Shown piece after piece: positions 41,924 to 50,438 of a DNA stretch of 61,379 nucleotides. Origin of the DNA: an uncultured Pseudomonadota bacterium (lineage in GTDB: Bacteria; Myxococcota_A; UBA796; JAFGLY01); the NCBI GenBank assembly GCA_937912125.1, contig CALDOK010000276.1, forward strand, positions 1 to 61,379, read 5' to 3'. The notes beneath the pieces are model-generated. The model searched no databases. It had not been told where the DNA came from and saw only the letters and a list, made by a program, of their open reading frames with translations. Numbering within the stretch: position 1 is the first letter of the stretch; each line of letters starts with the position of its first letter. The position numbers and the translations under genes are program-made.

Positions 41924-43470
41924 ATGGTCACCATGGAGTCCAGGTTGAGCCAGCGGCGAACGGTCAGCAGAGACAGCTCGCCTTCGAGGACCAAGCCCAT
42001 GGCCACGCGGGCGAAGTTGGCCAGATTGGCCGCCTTGGCCAGCAACACCAGGGGCTTGGGGTTGCGCTTCAGCCCTGGGTCAGCGTGCAGGCGCCAGAGC
42101 AGGTCGCGTGGAACAAAGGGCTTGTTCAGCAACACCAGTAGCGCGAGCCAGCGCAGCTCCGTGGGCGGGCGGGGGTAGTCGAGGTCAACGCGGAACTGCT
42201 CGAAGGCGTGCATGCCCTCGCCCTCCACATGCTGCGGACCGATGCGGCCTTCTCGCAGCAGCCGGCGCGCCAGGTGGGTGCGTGGGTAGATGGTCAGGCC
42301 GAAGAGGTAGAGCTCGAAGGGGCGCTCCAGGTCCATGAGCAGCCGGAACAGAGCGTCCTTGTCCTCTTCGGTGGAGCTGGGGTCGTCCCAGATGACTTGG
42401 AGGCTCGAGCGGATGCCCAGCTTGGCGAACAGGCCCTGGGCGCGCCGCACCTGATCGTCGCTGGTGTAGCGGTGGTACAGCTCGTGGTTGATGCGCTCCG
42501 AGGCCTGGATCCCCATGCAGAGCGCGCGCAGTCCGGCCTGCTTCATCAGGAGCAGGCGGTCCTCCCGCACCAGGCGGGGATCCACGAGCACCTCGAAGGG
42601 CAGGCCCACCCGGGCAGGCCACGCGGTAGCCAGCTCCTCGAGCCACGCCTTGCGCATGGGGAAGACCTCGTCGTCGAAGCGCACGACCTTGATGCGAGGG
42701 TTGAGGATCTTGGCCTGCTCGAGCTCCTGGACGATGTTCTCCACGGAGCGGATGCGCCAGTCCCGGGCGAGCTTGTGATAAAGCGGCCGGGTGACCGTGT
42801 TGCTGCAGTAGGTGCAGGTCCAGTAGGGGCATCCCCGGCTGGCCAGCAGGGTGTACTCGGGGTTGTGGATGTAGGGGTCGCCCTGGGTGATCCGCGTGCC
42901 GTCGATGTGGACCTTGTCCTGGGCCGAGGCGAAGTCGCGGAAGGGCAGGGAGTCCAGGTCGGCCGGGGGAGCTGCGATCTGGTTGCGGATGATCTCGGAG
43001 CCCCGCCGGGACCAGAACCCGGGCGTGCGCTCCGGGTGATCACCCTGGGACCAGCGGTCGAAGAACTCCACCACCGAGCCCTCCACCTCGCCCAGGGCGA
43101 TGTAGTCGGCCTGCTCGATGCTGCGCTCCGGGAGGAAGGTGGGGTGCATCCCGCCCCAGATGACCGGCAGGCCCAGCTCCACGTGGATGCGCCGGGTGAG
43201 GGTGGTGGCGATGCGGTGGAAGGCCGAGGCCCGCACCGAGAAGCCTACGACCTCGATGCGGCGCTCCACCAGGGTGGCCAACAGGGAGGCAATCTCGTCC
43301 TCGCGCGGCCACGGGAAGCGGTTGTTGCTCCAGTCCTTGAAGTAGATCTCAGTGACCGGGAAGCCCGCCAGGCGCAGGGTGGTCGCGACGTACCGGATGC
43401 CGTTGTTCTCGAGGGCGTACAACGAGATCAGGGCGATGCGGGGACGCTGGCGGCTGGTGGGCGAGGGCAT
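41920..43470 (-). CDS. B12-binding-domain radical SAM protein with CX4CX2C motif
   Basis: 516 residues. The N-terminal domain (about 10-140) is a B12-binding-type Rossmann fold (RIALISLYALENNGIRYVATTLRLAG, VVGFSVRAS, VIWGGMHPTFLPE), lacking the DXHXXG cobalt-ligand motif. The radical SAM domain has RGCPYWTCTYCSNT, in which four residues, not three, separate the first two cysteines. Next come VVRFDDEVFP and MGIQASERINHELYHR. The C-terminal 80 residues are Leu-rich. It is the first gene of the coupled radical SAM pair and has a good promoter at 43498-43526. It probably carries out a methylation, rearrangement or ring formation on an unknown metabolite. Confidence 0.87.
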   Translation of the reverse strand: MPSPTSRQRPRIALISLYALENNGIRYVATTLRLAGFPVTEIYFKDWSNNRFPWPREDEIASLLATLVERRIEVVGFSVRASAFHRIATTLTRRIHVELGLPVIWGGMHPTFLPERSIEQADYIALGEVEGSVVEFFDRWSQGDHPERTPGFWSRRGSEIIRNQIAAPPADLDSLPFRDFASAQDKVHIDGTRITQGDPYIHNPEYTLLASRGCPYWTCTYCSNTVTRPLYHKLARDWRIRSVENIVQELEQAKILNPRIKVVRFDDEVFPMRKAWLEELATAWPARVGLPFEVLVDPRLVREDRLLLMKQAGLRALCMGIQASERINHELYHRYTSDDQVRRAQGLFAKLGIRSSLQVIWDDPSSTEEDKDALFRLLMDLERPFELYLFGLTIYPRTHLARRLLREGRIGPQHVEGEGMHAFEQFRVDLDYPRPPTELRWLALLVLLNKPFVPRDLLWRLHADPGLKRNPKPLVLLAKAANLANFARVAMGLVLEGELSLLTVRRWLNLDSMVTM

Positions 43471-43497
43471 GGTCGGGCGCTCGAGACGGGGACAGGG

Positions 43498-43526
43498 AAC
43501 CTAGCGGCTACGGCGTCGCTTCACAA
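43498..43526 (-). promoter_or_regulatory. promoter of the radical SAM pair
   Basis: On the minus strand: TTGTGA (43521-43526), 17 bases, TAGGTT (43498-43503), about 28 bases before the ATG at 43470. Confidence 0.55.
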
Positions 43527-43604
43527 GACAGCTTGGGTTACGCCGCCCCTCGAACTCGGCCACCGAGCTACCCGGTGGCGCGCCGTGGTCCCGGAGGTCT
43601 CCCC

Positions 43605-44858
43605 ATGAAGCTGGCTGTCATCGGAGCGAGTGGTCGGACTGGCCTGGGGGTGATGCGGGCGGCGCTCGCCCAAGGGCTCGAGCCCTATCCGGTACTAGAG
43701 AGCGACCGGCAGCTCGGCCCCCTCTCCGGCATGGTCCCGGCGGGCCACGAGCGCTACGCGGACTTCACGTCCACCCCCGCCTTGGTGGCCGCCCTGCACG
43801 GCTGCACCCACGCCATCGCCGCCATCCAGCCCCGCTGCATGGGGCCGGGCTTCCCCATTCACGACAGCGCCGCGGTGGCGGCGATGCTGGCCGCGGTCGA
43901 CCAGCTGGGCATGGAGAAGCTTCTGTGGTGCAGCACGATGGGGGCGTTCCATTGGTCGCTGCACCTGCCCAGCAAGCAGGCCTACGAGCTGGAGTACGCC
44001 GTCAAGTGCAGCCCAGGTCGCTGGGGCATCGCCAAGTTCAGCGCGTACCACGACGAGATCCTCGAGGCCTATGTGGCCCCGCGCGACGGTGGTCGCCCGC
44101 GCAGTGTGCCCTCCAATGGCCACTGGGCTCCGCTGTCCCGGGATGACGCAGGGCGGCTGCTGTTGGCTTGCCTCGGGCGAATCCCTGATGGTCGGGTCCA
44201 GTGCCTCGGTGGCCCCGAGCTGCTGATGGCGGACGAGCTGGCCCAGATCGTGGCTCAGCGCGCTCACTCCGGCCGCGGCCGCGCCACCGGCTGCCCAGGG
44301 GTTCCCGAAGGCGACCACGCCGTGATGCTCGAGGACACCCTCACCACCGCGGGGATGCTGCCCAGCGAGCGCCTCGGGCCCTGGCTCGACGCGCAGCTGC
44401 TCGGCGGCGGTGAGCCCGAGCTACCCGCCAGCGTCTACCCCCGCGGCGATCCGGGGCCGTCCTCTCTGGATGTCGGCGGCGAGCTGCCCCTGTGGGACGC
44501 TGCGGGGCCGGTGCTTCGACGGGTCGTTCACGAGCTCATCGGGGCTGATCTGGTGGCCAGGGGGCTCAGTCCGGCGCAGCTGGACTTCTCCGGCGCCACG
44601 GCCCGCGCTCCCCACGTCGAGGTCCATGGCGGAACGCTGTCCACCATGCGTGGCGTGCGCGCCTTGGACGCCCAGGGGGCGGTGATCCTCCAGGGTGAGG
44701 TCAACTGGCTGCGCGACGAGCTGGCCGAAGAGCTGCGCGTGTTCTTCGGTCGTCGCATCCCCGACGCGGTCTGGGACGAGCTGGACGTCGGTGTCCGGCG
44801 TCGCCTGGCCGACGAACCGCGCTACCGGCGCGACAAGCGGGTGCTCGCCTACACCTGA
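43605..44858 (+). CDS. NAD(P)-binding NmrA-like protein with extra C-terminal domain
   Basis: 417 residues from the ATG at 43605, preceded by the Shine-Dalgarno GGAGG; an upstream in-frame ATG (43533) lacks one. The N-terminal domain (1-about 255) is an atypical SDR fold: KLAVIGASGRTGLGVMRAAL is the dinucleotide loop, AIAAIQPRCMG the second strand and KLLWCSTMGAFHWS the active-site region. The usual Tyr-x-x-x-Lys is not clear, so it may be a sensor or redox protein rather than a dehydrogenase. The C-terminal 130 residues, from LPLWDAAGPVLRRVV, are of unknown family. It is divergent from the radical SAM pair and ends overlapping the convergent gene by ten bases. Confidence 0.75.
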   Translation: MKLAVIGASGRTGLGVMRAALAQGLEPYPVLESDRQLGPLSGMVPAGHERYADFTSTPALVAALHGCTHAIAAIQPRCMGPGFPIHDSAAVAAMLAAVDQLGMEKLLWCSTMGAFHWSLHLPSKQAYELEYAVKCSPGRWGIAKFSAYHDEILEAYVAPRDGGRPRSVPSNGHWAPLSRDDAGRLLLACLGRIPDGRVQCLGGPELLMADELAQIVAQRAHSGRGRATGCPGVPEGDHAVMLEDTLTTAGMLPSERLGPWLDAQLLGGGEPELPASVYPRGDPGPSSLDVGGELPLWDAAGPVLRRVVHELIGADLVARGLSPAQLDFSGATARAPHVEVHGGTLSTMRGVRALDAQGAVILQGEVNWLRDELAEELRVFFGRRIPDAVWDELDVGVRRRLADEPRYRRDKRVLAYT

Positions 44859-45661
44859 CGGGCGGTCCAGCGCAGCACGGCCAGGCCGCCGGCCAGCGGG
44901 ATCAGCAGCAGGAGCCACCAGCCCAGCCACTGGACCACCAGGGCTGCCAGCACCAGGAACATGGCCGTGACGCCGGCCTTGACCCCCAGCCAGAGCATGT
45001 CTGCCATGGCCTGGGCCACGTGCCGGTGCAGCCAGAGCCAGAAGACAGCGCGTACCCTGGCCGTGGCCAGGTGCTCGTCGCAGGCTGGCGAGGCGGGATC
45101 GAGCCACCAGCTCAGGTCGGCGCCGACAGCCTCCCGGAGGTAGCCCACGAGCAGGCCGCGGGCTTCTTCACTCTGGTGTACCTGCCAGGGCTCGAGCTCG
45201 TCCCGTCGGACCGCCGCGCGGACCTTCTCGCTCAGGTCTGGGCGCAGGCGCCGCGCCTGGCGCAGGTTTTCTCTCCACTCGCCGGTGCGGGAGGGCAGGA
45301 TCCCGGCCAGGAAGTCGAGCCCGAAGCCGACGCTCGCCTTGTGGTGGAGCCAAGCTGTGAGGGTGTGCGGTCGCCAGCCGCGGCCCTCCATGGGGGCCAA
45401 GGCGAGCCAGAAGATGACGGCGGCGATCAGGGCCGAGGCGAAGCCCAGGCAGAGCACAGCGCTGGCGACCCAGCCCATGGCCGCCCACCAAGCCATGCCG
45501 GACATCAGCAGGGGGCCCCCCACCGCGATGGTGGTGGCCACCAGGGCCAGCACCACGGCGCGCAGGGCGCTGACCCGCTGCAGATCCTGCTCGTGGCTGA
45601 TCATGGCGGCGATGTGTCGCTCCCACCAGGTGGCGGCTTCGGACGAGGGCTCATGGCTCAT
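44849..45661 (-). CDS. membrane protein partner of PH-domain proteins
   Basis: 270 residues from the ATG at 45661, which overlaps the upstream PH-domain gene by eleven bases. Two hydrophobic hairpins: ALRAVVLALVATTIAVGGPLLM with WVASAVLCLGFASALIAAVIFWLAL, and near the C-terminus LGVKAGVTAMFLVLAALVVQWLGWWLLLLIPLAGG. Between them lies a soluble, charged segment (LRQARRLRPDLSEKVRAAVRRDE). No family is recognised. Order and overlap suggest it forms a membrane complex with the two PH-domain proteins. Confidence 0.75.
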   Translation of the reverse strand: MSHEPSSEAATWWERHIAAMISHEQDLQRVSALRAVVLALVATTIAVGGPLLMSGMAWWAAMGWVASAVLCLGFASALIAAVIFWLALAPMEGRGWRPHTLTAWLHHKASVGFGLDFLAGILPSRTGEWRENLRQARRLRPDLSEKVRAAVRRDELEPWQVHQSEEARGLLVGYLREAVGADLSWWLDPASPACDEHLATARVRAVFWLWLHRHVAQAMADMLWLGVKAGVTAMFLVLAALVVQWLGWWLLLLIPLAGGLAVLRWTARQV

Positions 45662-47225
45662 GGCGGTCCTCCGTGATCTCCTCTGTGTCATCCTCCTGCG
45701 GATCGATCGCGGGGGCAGAGGGGGGAGAGCCCTTGGGGGGCTTTGCTGCAATGGTATCGCGTTCCAGCGTCGGATGATCACCCAGCCAGACCGCCCCCAG
45801 GGCGCAGGTCTGAGCGTCCTGCTGCAGCAAGGTGGGGAGCCAGACGCGATCTCCGGCCATGCGCACCAGGACCTGGGACAGTCCCCAGAGGCGCAGCACC
45901 GGGCCCTGTAGGGACACGGCGCTCTGGATCTTCCGGCGGGGCAGGATCCATGTGCGCCGAATCCAGAAGCCGCGGCGGGCGATGACCAGCCGATCCGTGA
46001 TGCGCCAAGCTTGCCAGCGCCAGTCGAACCAGCCGGCCACCATCATGGCCGGGAGCGCCAGCATGGCAAGCAGCCCCCAGGGGCCCCCCACCACGACGGC
46101 GACCAGGACCAGCAGACCCCCGCGCACCAGGGCCTGCAGCCAGATGGACAGCAGGGCGCGGGTGGGGGCGGGCTGGAGGTCGCCGGCCCAGGGGTCGGCA
46201 TCCAGCCCCGCCACCAGCTGCTGGCAGAGGCCGAACAGCTTCTCTCTGTCCACCATGGGGATCGTGGCTTCGGCCTGGCGCATGCCGTCGGGCCCCGCGG
46301 CGAGGCCGGCGGTCTCCATGTGCAGCGTGGCGTAGCCCATCAGCCTGCGCAGCAGGGGCTCGTCCACGCGCATGAGCTGGATGCGCCGGGTCTGCAGCCC
46401 CACCTGACGCCGGGTGAGCAGGCCGTGCCGCGCCTCGACGCGATCGTTCAGCTCCACCAGGCGCAGGCCGTGGTAGCGAAGCAGGGTGTTGCCGACGGCC
46501 AGCACCACGCCGAGCACGAACGAGGCCAGCACCACACCTGCGATGAAGGCGGGGTGCAGCCCCTGCTGGAGGGCGCCGGGGTCGCCCCCGCCCAGCTGCT
46601 GCCACAGCTCGAGGCCCACCGCCGCGATCACCGCGAGCACGCCCACCCGCCTGGAGGTGAGCCCGTGAGCCAGCAGCTCCAGCGTGCCCACGGACACCAG
46701 CACACGCTCTTGGGGGGCCTCGTTCTGGGCGGGGGCCACTCCGGCGCTGCGCCGGAGCTGCTCCAGGCGATCCATCAACGCCTGGGCCTGAGGCAGGGGC
46801 AGGGCCGAGAGCAAGCCCTCGGTCTGCTCGCCGCCGGCAGTCTCGAGGCGCACCTCCACCAGGCCCGTGAGGCGATGGAAGGGGTTGCGCACCAGCTCGC
46901 TGTTCTGGATTCGCTCCGGACCGATCAGGCGCACCTGCCGATAGAGCAGGCCGGAGCGAATCTCGAGGCGCCCGTCGTGGATCCGGTAGCGGAGGGTGGC
47001 CCAGTGCACCACGGTGCGGGCCATGGGGGCGAGGAAGAAGGCGGGCAGGTAGAGCAGGTCGAGCCAGGACAGGCCGTTGCCCGCTTCGGTGCCGATGGCG
47101 AGCGCCAGCAGCAGGGGCCAGTAGGCCCGCACGATGCGCCAGGCCTGCGGTACCAGGTTGATCAGCGGCGAGGCGCCGTGGAGCCTGTTCCATGCCTCGA
47201 CCGGCGGTGGCTGGTCAGAGGCCAT
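45651..47225 (-). CDS. membrane protein with three bacterial PH (bPH2) domains, YdbT-like
   Basis: 524 residues. Three repeats, each of a hydrophobic hairpin plus a beta-rich bPH2 unit: LRYRIHDGRLEIRSGLLYRQVRLIGPERIQ; LRYHGLRLVELNDRVEARHGLLTRRQVGLQTRRIQ; and WRITDRLVIARRGFWIRRTWILPRRKIQ. The 'R-x-x-D-x-x-x-x-x-x-G-x-x-x-R-x-x-x-x-x-x-x-x-I-Q' pattern is the hallmark of the YdbS/YdbT family. It overlaps the upstream single-PH gene by eleven bases. In Bacillus, YdbST confers resistance to a bacteriocin; no such role is shown here. The C-terminal acidic tail is low complexity. Confidence 0.88.
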   Translation of the reverse strand: MASDQPPPVEAWNRLHGASPLINLVPQAWRIVRAYWPLLLALAIGTEAGNGLSWLDLLYLPAFFLAPMARTVVHWATLRYRIHDGRLEIRSGLLYRQVRLIGPERIQNSELVRNPFHRLTGLVEVRLETAGGEQTEGLLSALPLPQAQALMDRLEQLRRSAGVAPAQNEAPQERVLVSVGTLELLAHGLTSRRVGVLAVIAAVGLELWQQLGGGDPGALQQGLHPAFIAGVVLASFVLGVVLAVGNTLLRYHGLRLVELNDRVEARHGLLTRRQVGLQTRRIQLMRVDEPLLRRLMGYATLHMETAGLAAGPDGMRQAEATIPMVDREKLFGLCQQLVAGLDADPWAGDLQPAPTRALLSIWLQALVRGGLLVLVAVVVGGPWGLLAMLALPAMMVAGWFDWRWQAWRITDRLVIARRGFWIRRTWILPRRKIQSAVSLQGPVLRLWGLSQVLVRMAGDRVWLPTLLQQDAQTCALGAVWLGDHPTLERDTIAAKPPKGSPPSAPAIDPQEDDTEEITEDRHEP

Positions 47226-47748
47226 CCTCGCCCCCTACGCGGCCGGCAAGGTCGTCGCGGAGGGCCTCGGCGGTGGCGCTGTCCAGGCCGGGGATGCCAC
47301 CGTCGGCTGCCATGCCGCTGGCGGTGAAGACCAGCAGCCGGGTGAGGCCGAAGATGCGCTCGACGGGCCCTTGGCGGGTGTCCACGTGCTGGATGCGGGC
47401 GTGAGGGATGACGCTCTGCTGGCGGAAGAGCACGCCCCGGGCGACCCAGAGGTCGCGATCCCGCACGGCGTAGCGGAATCGATCGTAGGAGAGTGGGGGC
47501 CAGACGCCCACCTGTACGATGAGCAGGACCAGCAGCAGCAGGGCCATGGAGCCCAGGGCCGCGGCCAGGGCCGGCCCCATGCCCAGCACCGTGAAGAGCA
47601 CGCCTGCGGCGACCAGGGTGAGGGGACCGAACAGAGTGGCGAAGCCCACCAGGGCCTGGATGCGCCACAGCGCCACCACGCGGGGGTGCAGGCTGCGCTG
47701 CTCGTCCGCGTCGGGGGGGGCCAGGGCCGTGAGGTCCCGATCGTTCAT
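47215..47748 (-). CDS. small membrane PH-domain protein, YdbS-like
   Basis: 177 residues from the ATG at 47748, which overlaps the rlmB stop by four bases (ATGA). Two helices (IQALVGFATLFGPLTLVAAGVLFTVL, ALGSMALLLLVLLIVQVGVW) are followed by one bPH2 domain (FRYAVRDRDLWVARGVLFRQQSVIPHARIQHVDTRQGP). It is the partner of the three-domain protein encoded downstream, as YdbS is of YdbT. The pair and the third membrane protein make a compact three-gene cassette. Confidence 0.85.
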   Translation of the reverse strand: MNDRDLTALAPPDADEQRSLHPRVVALWRIQALVGFATLFGPLTLVAAGVLFTVLGMGPALAAALGSMALLLLVLLIVQVGVWPPLSYDRFRYAVRDRDLWVARGVLFRQQSVIPHARIQHVDTRQGPVERIFGLTRLLVFTASGMAADGGIPGLDSATAEALRDDLAGRVGGEDGL

Positions 47749-48572
47749 CGGCTCACCGTCTGCTGCCGGACCCTCTCGTACATGAGCACGCCCGCGGTGA
47801 CGCTCAGGTTGAGGGACTGCAGGTCCCCGGAGGTGGGGATGGTGGCGATGGCATGGCAACGCTTGAGCAGCGGGGCGGTCAGGCCCTTGTCTTCACCGCC
47901 GAGCACGATGGCCACCGCGCCGGTCATGTTCACCTGCCAGTGAGGCTGCCCGCCGTGCTCCGCGCCGATGATGCGCACGGCGCGGCGCTCGAGCATGGCG
48001 AGGCAGGAGGACAGCCCCTCGCGGATGACGGGCACTACCTCGGCGGCGCCCATGGCCACGCGCTGGACCACGGCGTTGACCTCCTTGCCGCGCACCCTTG
48101 GGACCACCACGGCGTGGACGCCAGCGCCCAGGGCGCTGCGGAGGATGGCGCCCAGGTTGTGCTCGTACTGGGGCTCGTCCACGAGGATCAAGAACGGCTC
48201 GATCCCCTGGGCGTCGAGACCGTCCAGCAGCTCGGTCAGGGAGGGCGCGGTGAGGGGGTCGACCCACGCGATCACGCCGTTGTGTACGCCGGTGAGGCTG
48301 ATGGCGTCGAGCTCTTCGCGGGGCACTCGCAGCAGGCCCACACCCTGGGCCGCGGCGGACTGCAGCAGGCGGTCGAGCTTGGGGTGAGCTCGCGCGCGCT
48401 CGTCGATGAGCAGCTTGTGCATCCGGCGCCGCTTGCGCGAGAGGCACTCGAGCACGGGGTTGCGCCCCTCGAGCTGGTCCAGGCCGCCTGGCTTGCGTGG
48501 GCCAGCCTGGGTCGCCGCTTGGGGCTGGCTGGGGCGCTCCCGGCGGCGGGGTGGGCGGTTCCGTTGGGCCAT
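47745..48572 (-). CDS. rlmB: 23S rRNA 2'-O-methyltransferase RlmB/TrmH family
   Basis: 275 residues of the SPOUT superfamily. The N-terminal substrate-binding domain (about 30-105, LEGRNPVLECL) is followed by the knotted methyltransferase domain: motif 1 NLGAILRSA, motif 2 IVLGGEDKGL and motif 3 TSGDLQSLNLSVTAGVLMYE. It methylates a ribose of 23S rRNA (Gm2251 in E. coli). A basic N-terminal extension of about 30 residues (RNRPPRRRERP) is unusual and may add RNA affinity. The family is certain; RlmB rather than another SpoU member is the best guess, because it starts with the GRNPV motif. Confidence 0.88.
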   Translation of the reverse strand: MAQRNRPPRRRERPSQPQAATQAGPRKPGGLDQLEGRNPVLECLSRKRRRMHKLLIDERARAHPKLDRLLQSAAAQGVGLLRVPREELDAISLTGVHNGVIAWVDPLTAPSLTELLDGLDAQGIEPFLILVDEPQYEHNLGAILRSALGAGVHAVVVPRVRGKEVNAVVQRVAMGAAEVVPVIREGLSSCLAMLERRAVRIIGAEHGGQPHWQVNMTGAVAIVLGGEDKGLTAPLLKRCHAIATIPTSGDLQSLNLSVTAGVLMYERVRQQTVSR

Positions 48573-48593
48573 GGTGGCTCCTGCAGAGGGCGA

Positions 48594-50432
48594 CTATCGC
48601 GTCCTGCTACCCCGCTTCGCTCCCTTGCGCTCGTGGGGCCGCTGCTCCCAGCTGCCGCGGGCCGGGCCTGGCTCCACCAGCTTGTCGCGGCCCAGGCCGA
48701 TGAGATCCTCCCGACCCCACGCCCGCAGCGCCTCGCGCACCGCGGCGGCTTCCTCTCGTTTCCAGTAGAACAGCAGCGCCCGATGTCGGGCTCGCTCCTG
48801 GTCGGAGCGCGCCACGGCCACGGTGCGCCCGGTGGCCGGGTCGATGCCGGAGTGGAACATGGCGGTGGCCATGGTACCCGGTGTGGGAAGGAAGAGCTGA
48901 ACCTGTCGCGGCTTGATGCCCTGACGCTTGAGGTACAGGGACATGGCGATGGCTTCGTCCGGGCCTGCGCCGGGGTGGGCCGCCAGCAGATAGGGCATCA
49001 GGATGTGCTGCTTGCCCTGCGCCTGGCAGGCCTGCTCGAACATCTCGGTGAAGCGCTCCAGGGCCGCGATGGGGGGCTTGCGCATCAGGGACAGCACGGC
49101 GGGATCGATGTGCTCGGGGGCCACCGTGAGCCTGCCCGAGACGTGGCGGGCCGCCAGGCGGCGGATGAAGCCCGGGTCCTCCAGCAGCAGCTCATGGCGC
49201 AGGCCCGAACCCACGAACACGTGGTTCACGCCCCGGACGCGGGTGACCTCGTCCAGCAGGCGGGCGTAGGCGTGGGCGTCCCCCAGGAAGTGCTGGCATC
49301 GGCGGGGGTGCAGGCAGCTGGGGCGCCGGCAGCGCTCCCGGGCGCCCTCGGAGGCGCAGGCCAGGCCGTAGAGGTTGGCTGTGGGGCCCCCGACGTCGGT
49401 GATGGTGCCACGGAAGCCAGGCCTGGCGGCCAGGTGGCGGGCTTCGCGGAGGACCGACTCGGGGCTGCGGGAGACCACCTGCCGGCCCTGGTGCAGGGCG
49501 ATGGCGCAGAAGGCGCAGCCGCCGCCGCAGCCTCGGGTGACGGTGAGGCTGGCGTCCACCGAGGCGAAGGCGGGCACGGGCTGATCGTAGGACGGGTGGG
49601 GGGCCAGGGCGAAGGGGAGCTCGTACACCTTGTCGAGGGCGTCGGGCTCGAGGGCCTGCGCGGGCGGGTTGCACCACACTGCGCGGTCGCCGTGGCGCTG
49701 AAGCAGGGGGCGAGCGCTGAGGGGCTCGGCGTTCTGGTGGGCCAGCCAGGTGGCCTGGGCCAGGGCCTTGGGGTCCTGCTGGATGGCCTCGAGGCTGGGC
49801 AGCTCGATGGGATCTTCGGAGGGCAGGGGAGCCTTGGCCCCCACGGGGAAGGCGACCCCCGGGATGTCCCGGCAGGCCTCGATCCCTCCACCAGCGGCCA
49901 GGCGTCGCGCGATCTCCAGCGCGGCCTGCTCGCCCATGCCGAAGACCAGCAGGTCGGCCTTGGAGTCCAGCAGGATGCTGCCCCGGACCTTGCGTTGCTG
50001 GTAGTCGTAGTGGGCCAGGCGTCGCAGGCTGGCTTCGACCCCGCCCAGCACCACGGGCACCCCCGGGCATGCCTGGCGGATCCGAGCGGTGTAGGCGATG
50101 CTCGCCCGCAGGGGGCGCAGGCCTGCCTGGCCGCCAGGGCTGTAGGCGTCGTCGTTGCGCCGCTTGCCCGCCGAGGTGATCCCGTTGACCACCGAGTCCA
50201 TGTTGCCCGCGGTCACCCCGAAGAAGAGCCTGGGCGCACCGAGGGCGCGGAACGCGTCGGGGCCGTCCCAGGAGGGCTGGGCGATGATCCCCACCGTGTA
50301 CCCATGGGCCTCGAGCCAGCGGCCGATGACCGCGGCGCCGAAGCCTGGGTGGTCCACGTAGGCATCACCGGTGACCAGCACGACATCGAGCTGACCGCCA
50401 GCTTGGGCCCGGGTGGTGGGGAGGAAGCGCAA
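48594..50432 (-). CDS. YgiQ-family radical SAM protein
   Basis: 612 residues from a TTG, six bases after the phoH-like stop; the Shine-Dalgarno is weak. Domains: N-terminal B12-binding-like region ([20 protein letters not shown]), [16 protein letters not shown], then the radical SAM cluster motif GCGGGCAFC with ALHQGR, and the characteristic [17 protein letters not shown] and C-rich [14 protein letters not shown] segment found in YgiQ proteins. The biological role of YgiQ is unknown. Length and motifs agree with the family. Confidence 0.93.
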   Translation of the reverse strand: MRFLPTTRAQAGGQLDVVLVTGDAYVDHPGFGAAVIGRWLEAHGYTVGIIAQPSWDGPDAFRALGAPRLFFGVTAGNMDSVVNGITSAGKRRNDDAYSPGGQAGLRPLRASIAYTARIRQACPGVPVVLGGVEASLRRLAHYDYQQRKVRGSILLDSKADLLVFGMGEQAALEIARRLAAGGGIEACRDIPGVAFPVGAKAPLPSEDPIELPSLEAIQQDPKALAQATWLAHQNAEPLSARPLLQRHGDRAVWCNPPAQALEPDALDKVYELPFALAPHPSYDQPVPAFASVDASLTVTRGCGGGCAFCAIALHQGRQVVSRSPESVLREARHLAARPGFRGTITDVGGPTANLYGLACASEGARERCRRPSCLHPRRCQHFLGDAHAYARLLDEVTRVRGVNHVFVGSGLRHELLLEDPGFIRRLAARHVSGRLTVAPEHIDPAVLSLMRKPPIAALERFTEMFEQACQAQGKQHILMPYLLAAHPGAGPDEAIAMSLYLKRQGIKPRQVQLFLPTPGTMATAMFHSGIDPATGRTVAVARSDQERARHRALLFYWKREEAAAVREALRAWGREDLIGLGRDKLVEPGPARGSWEQRPHERKGAKRGSRTR

Positions 50433-50438
50433 GCGCTT

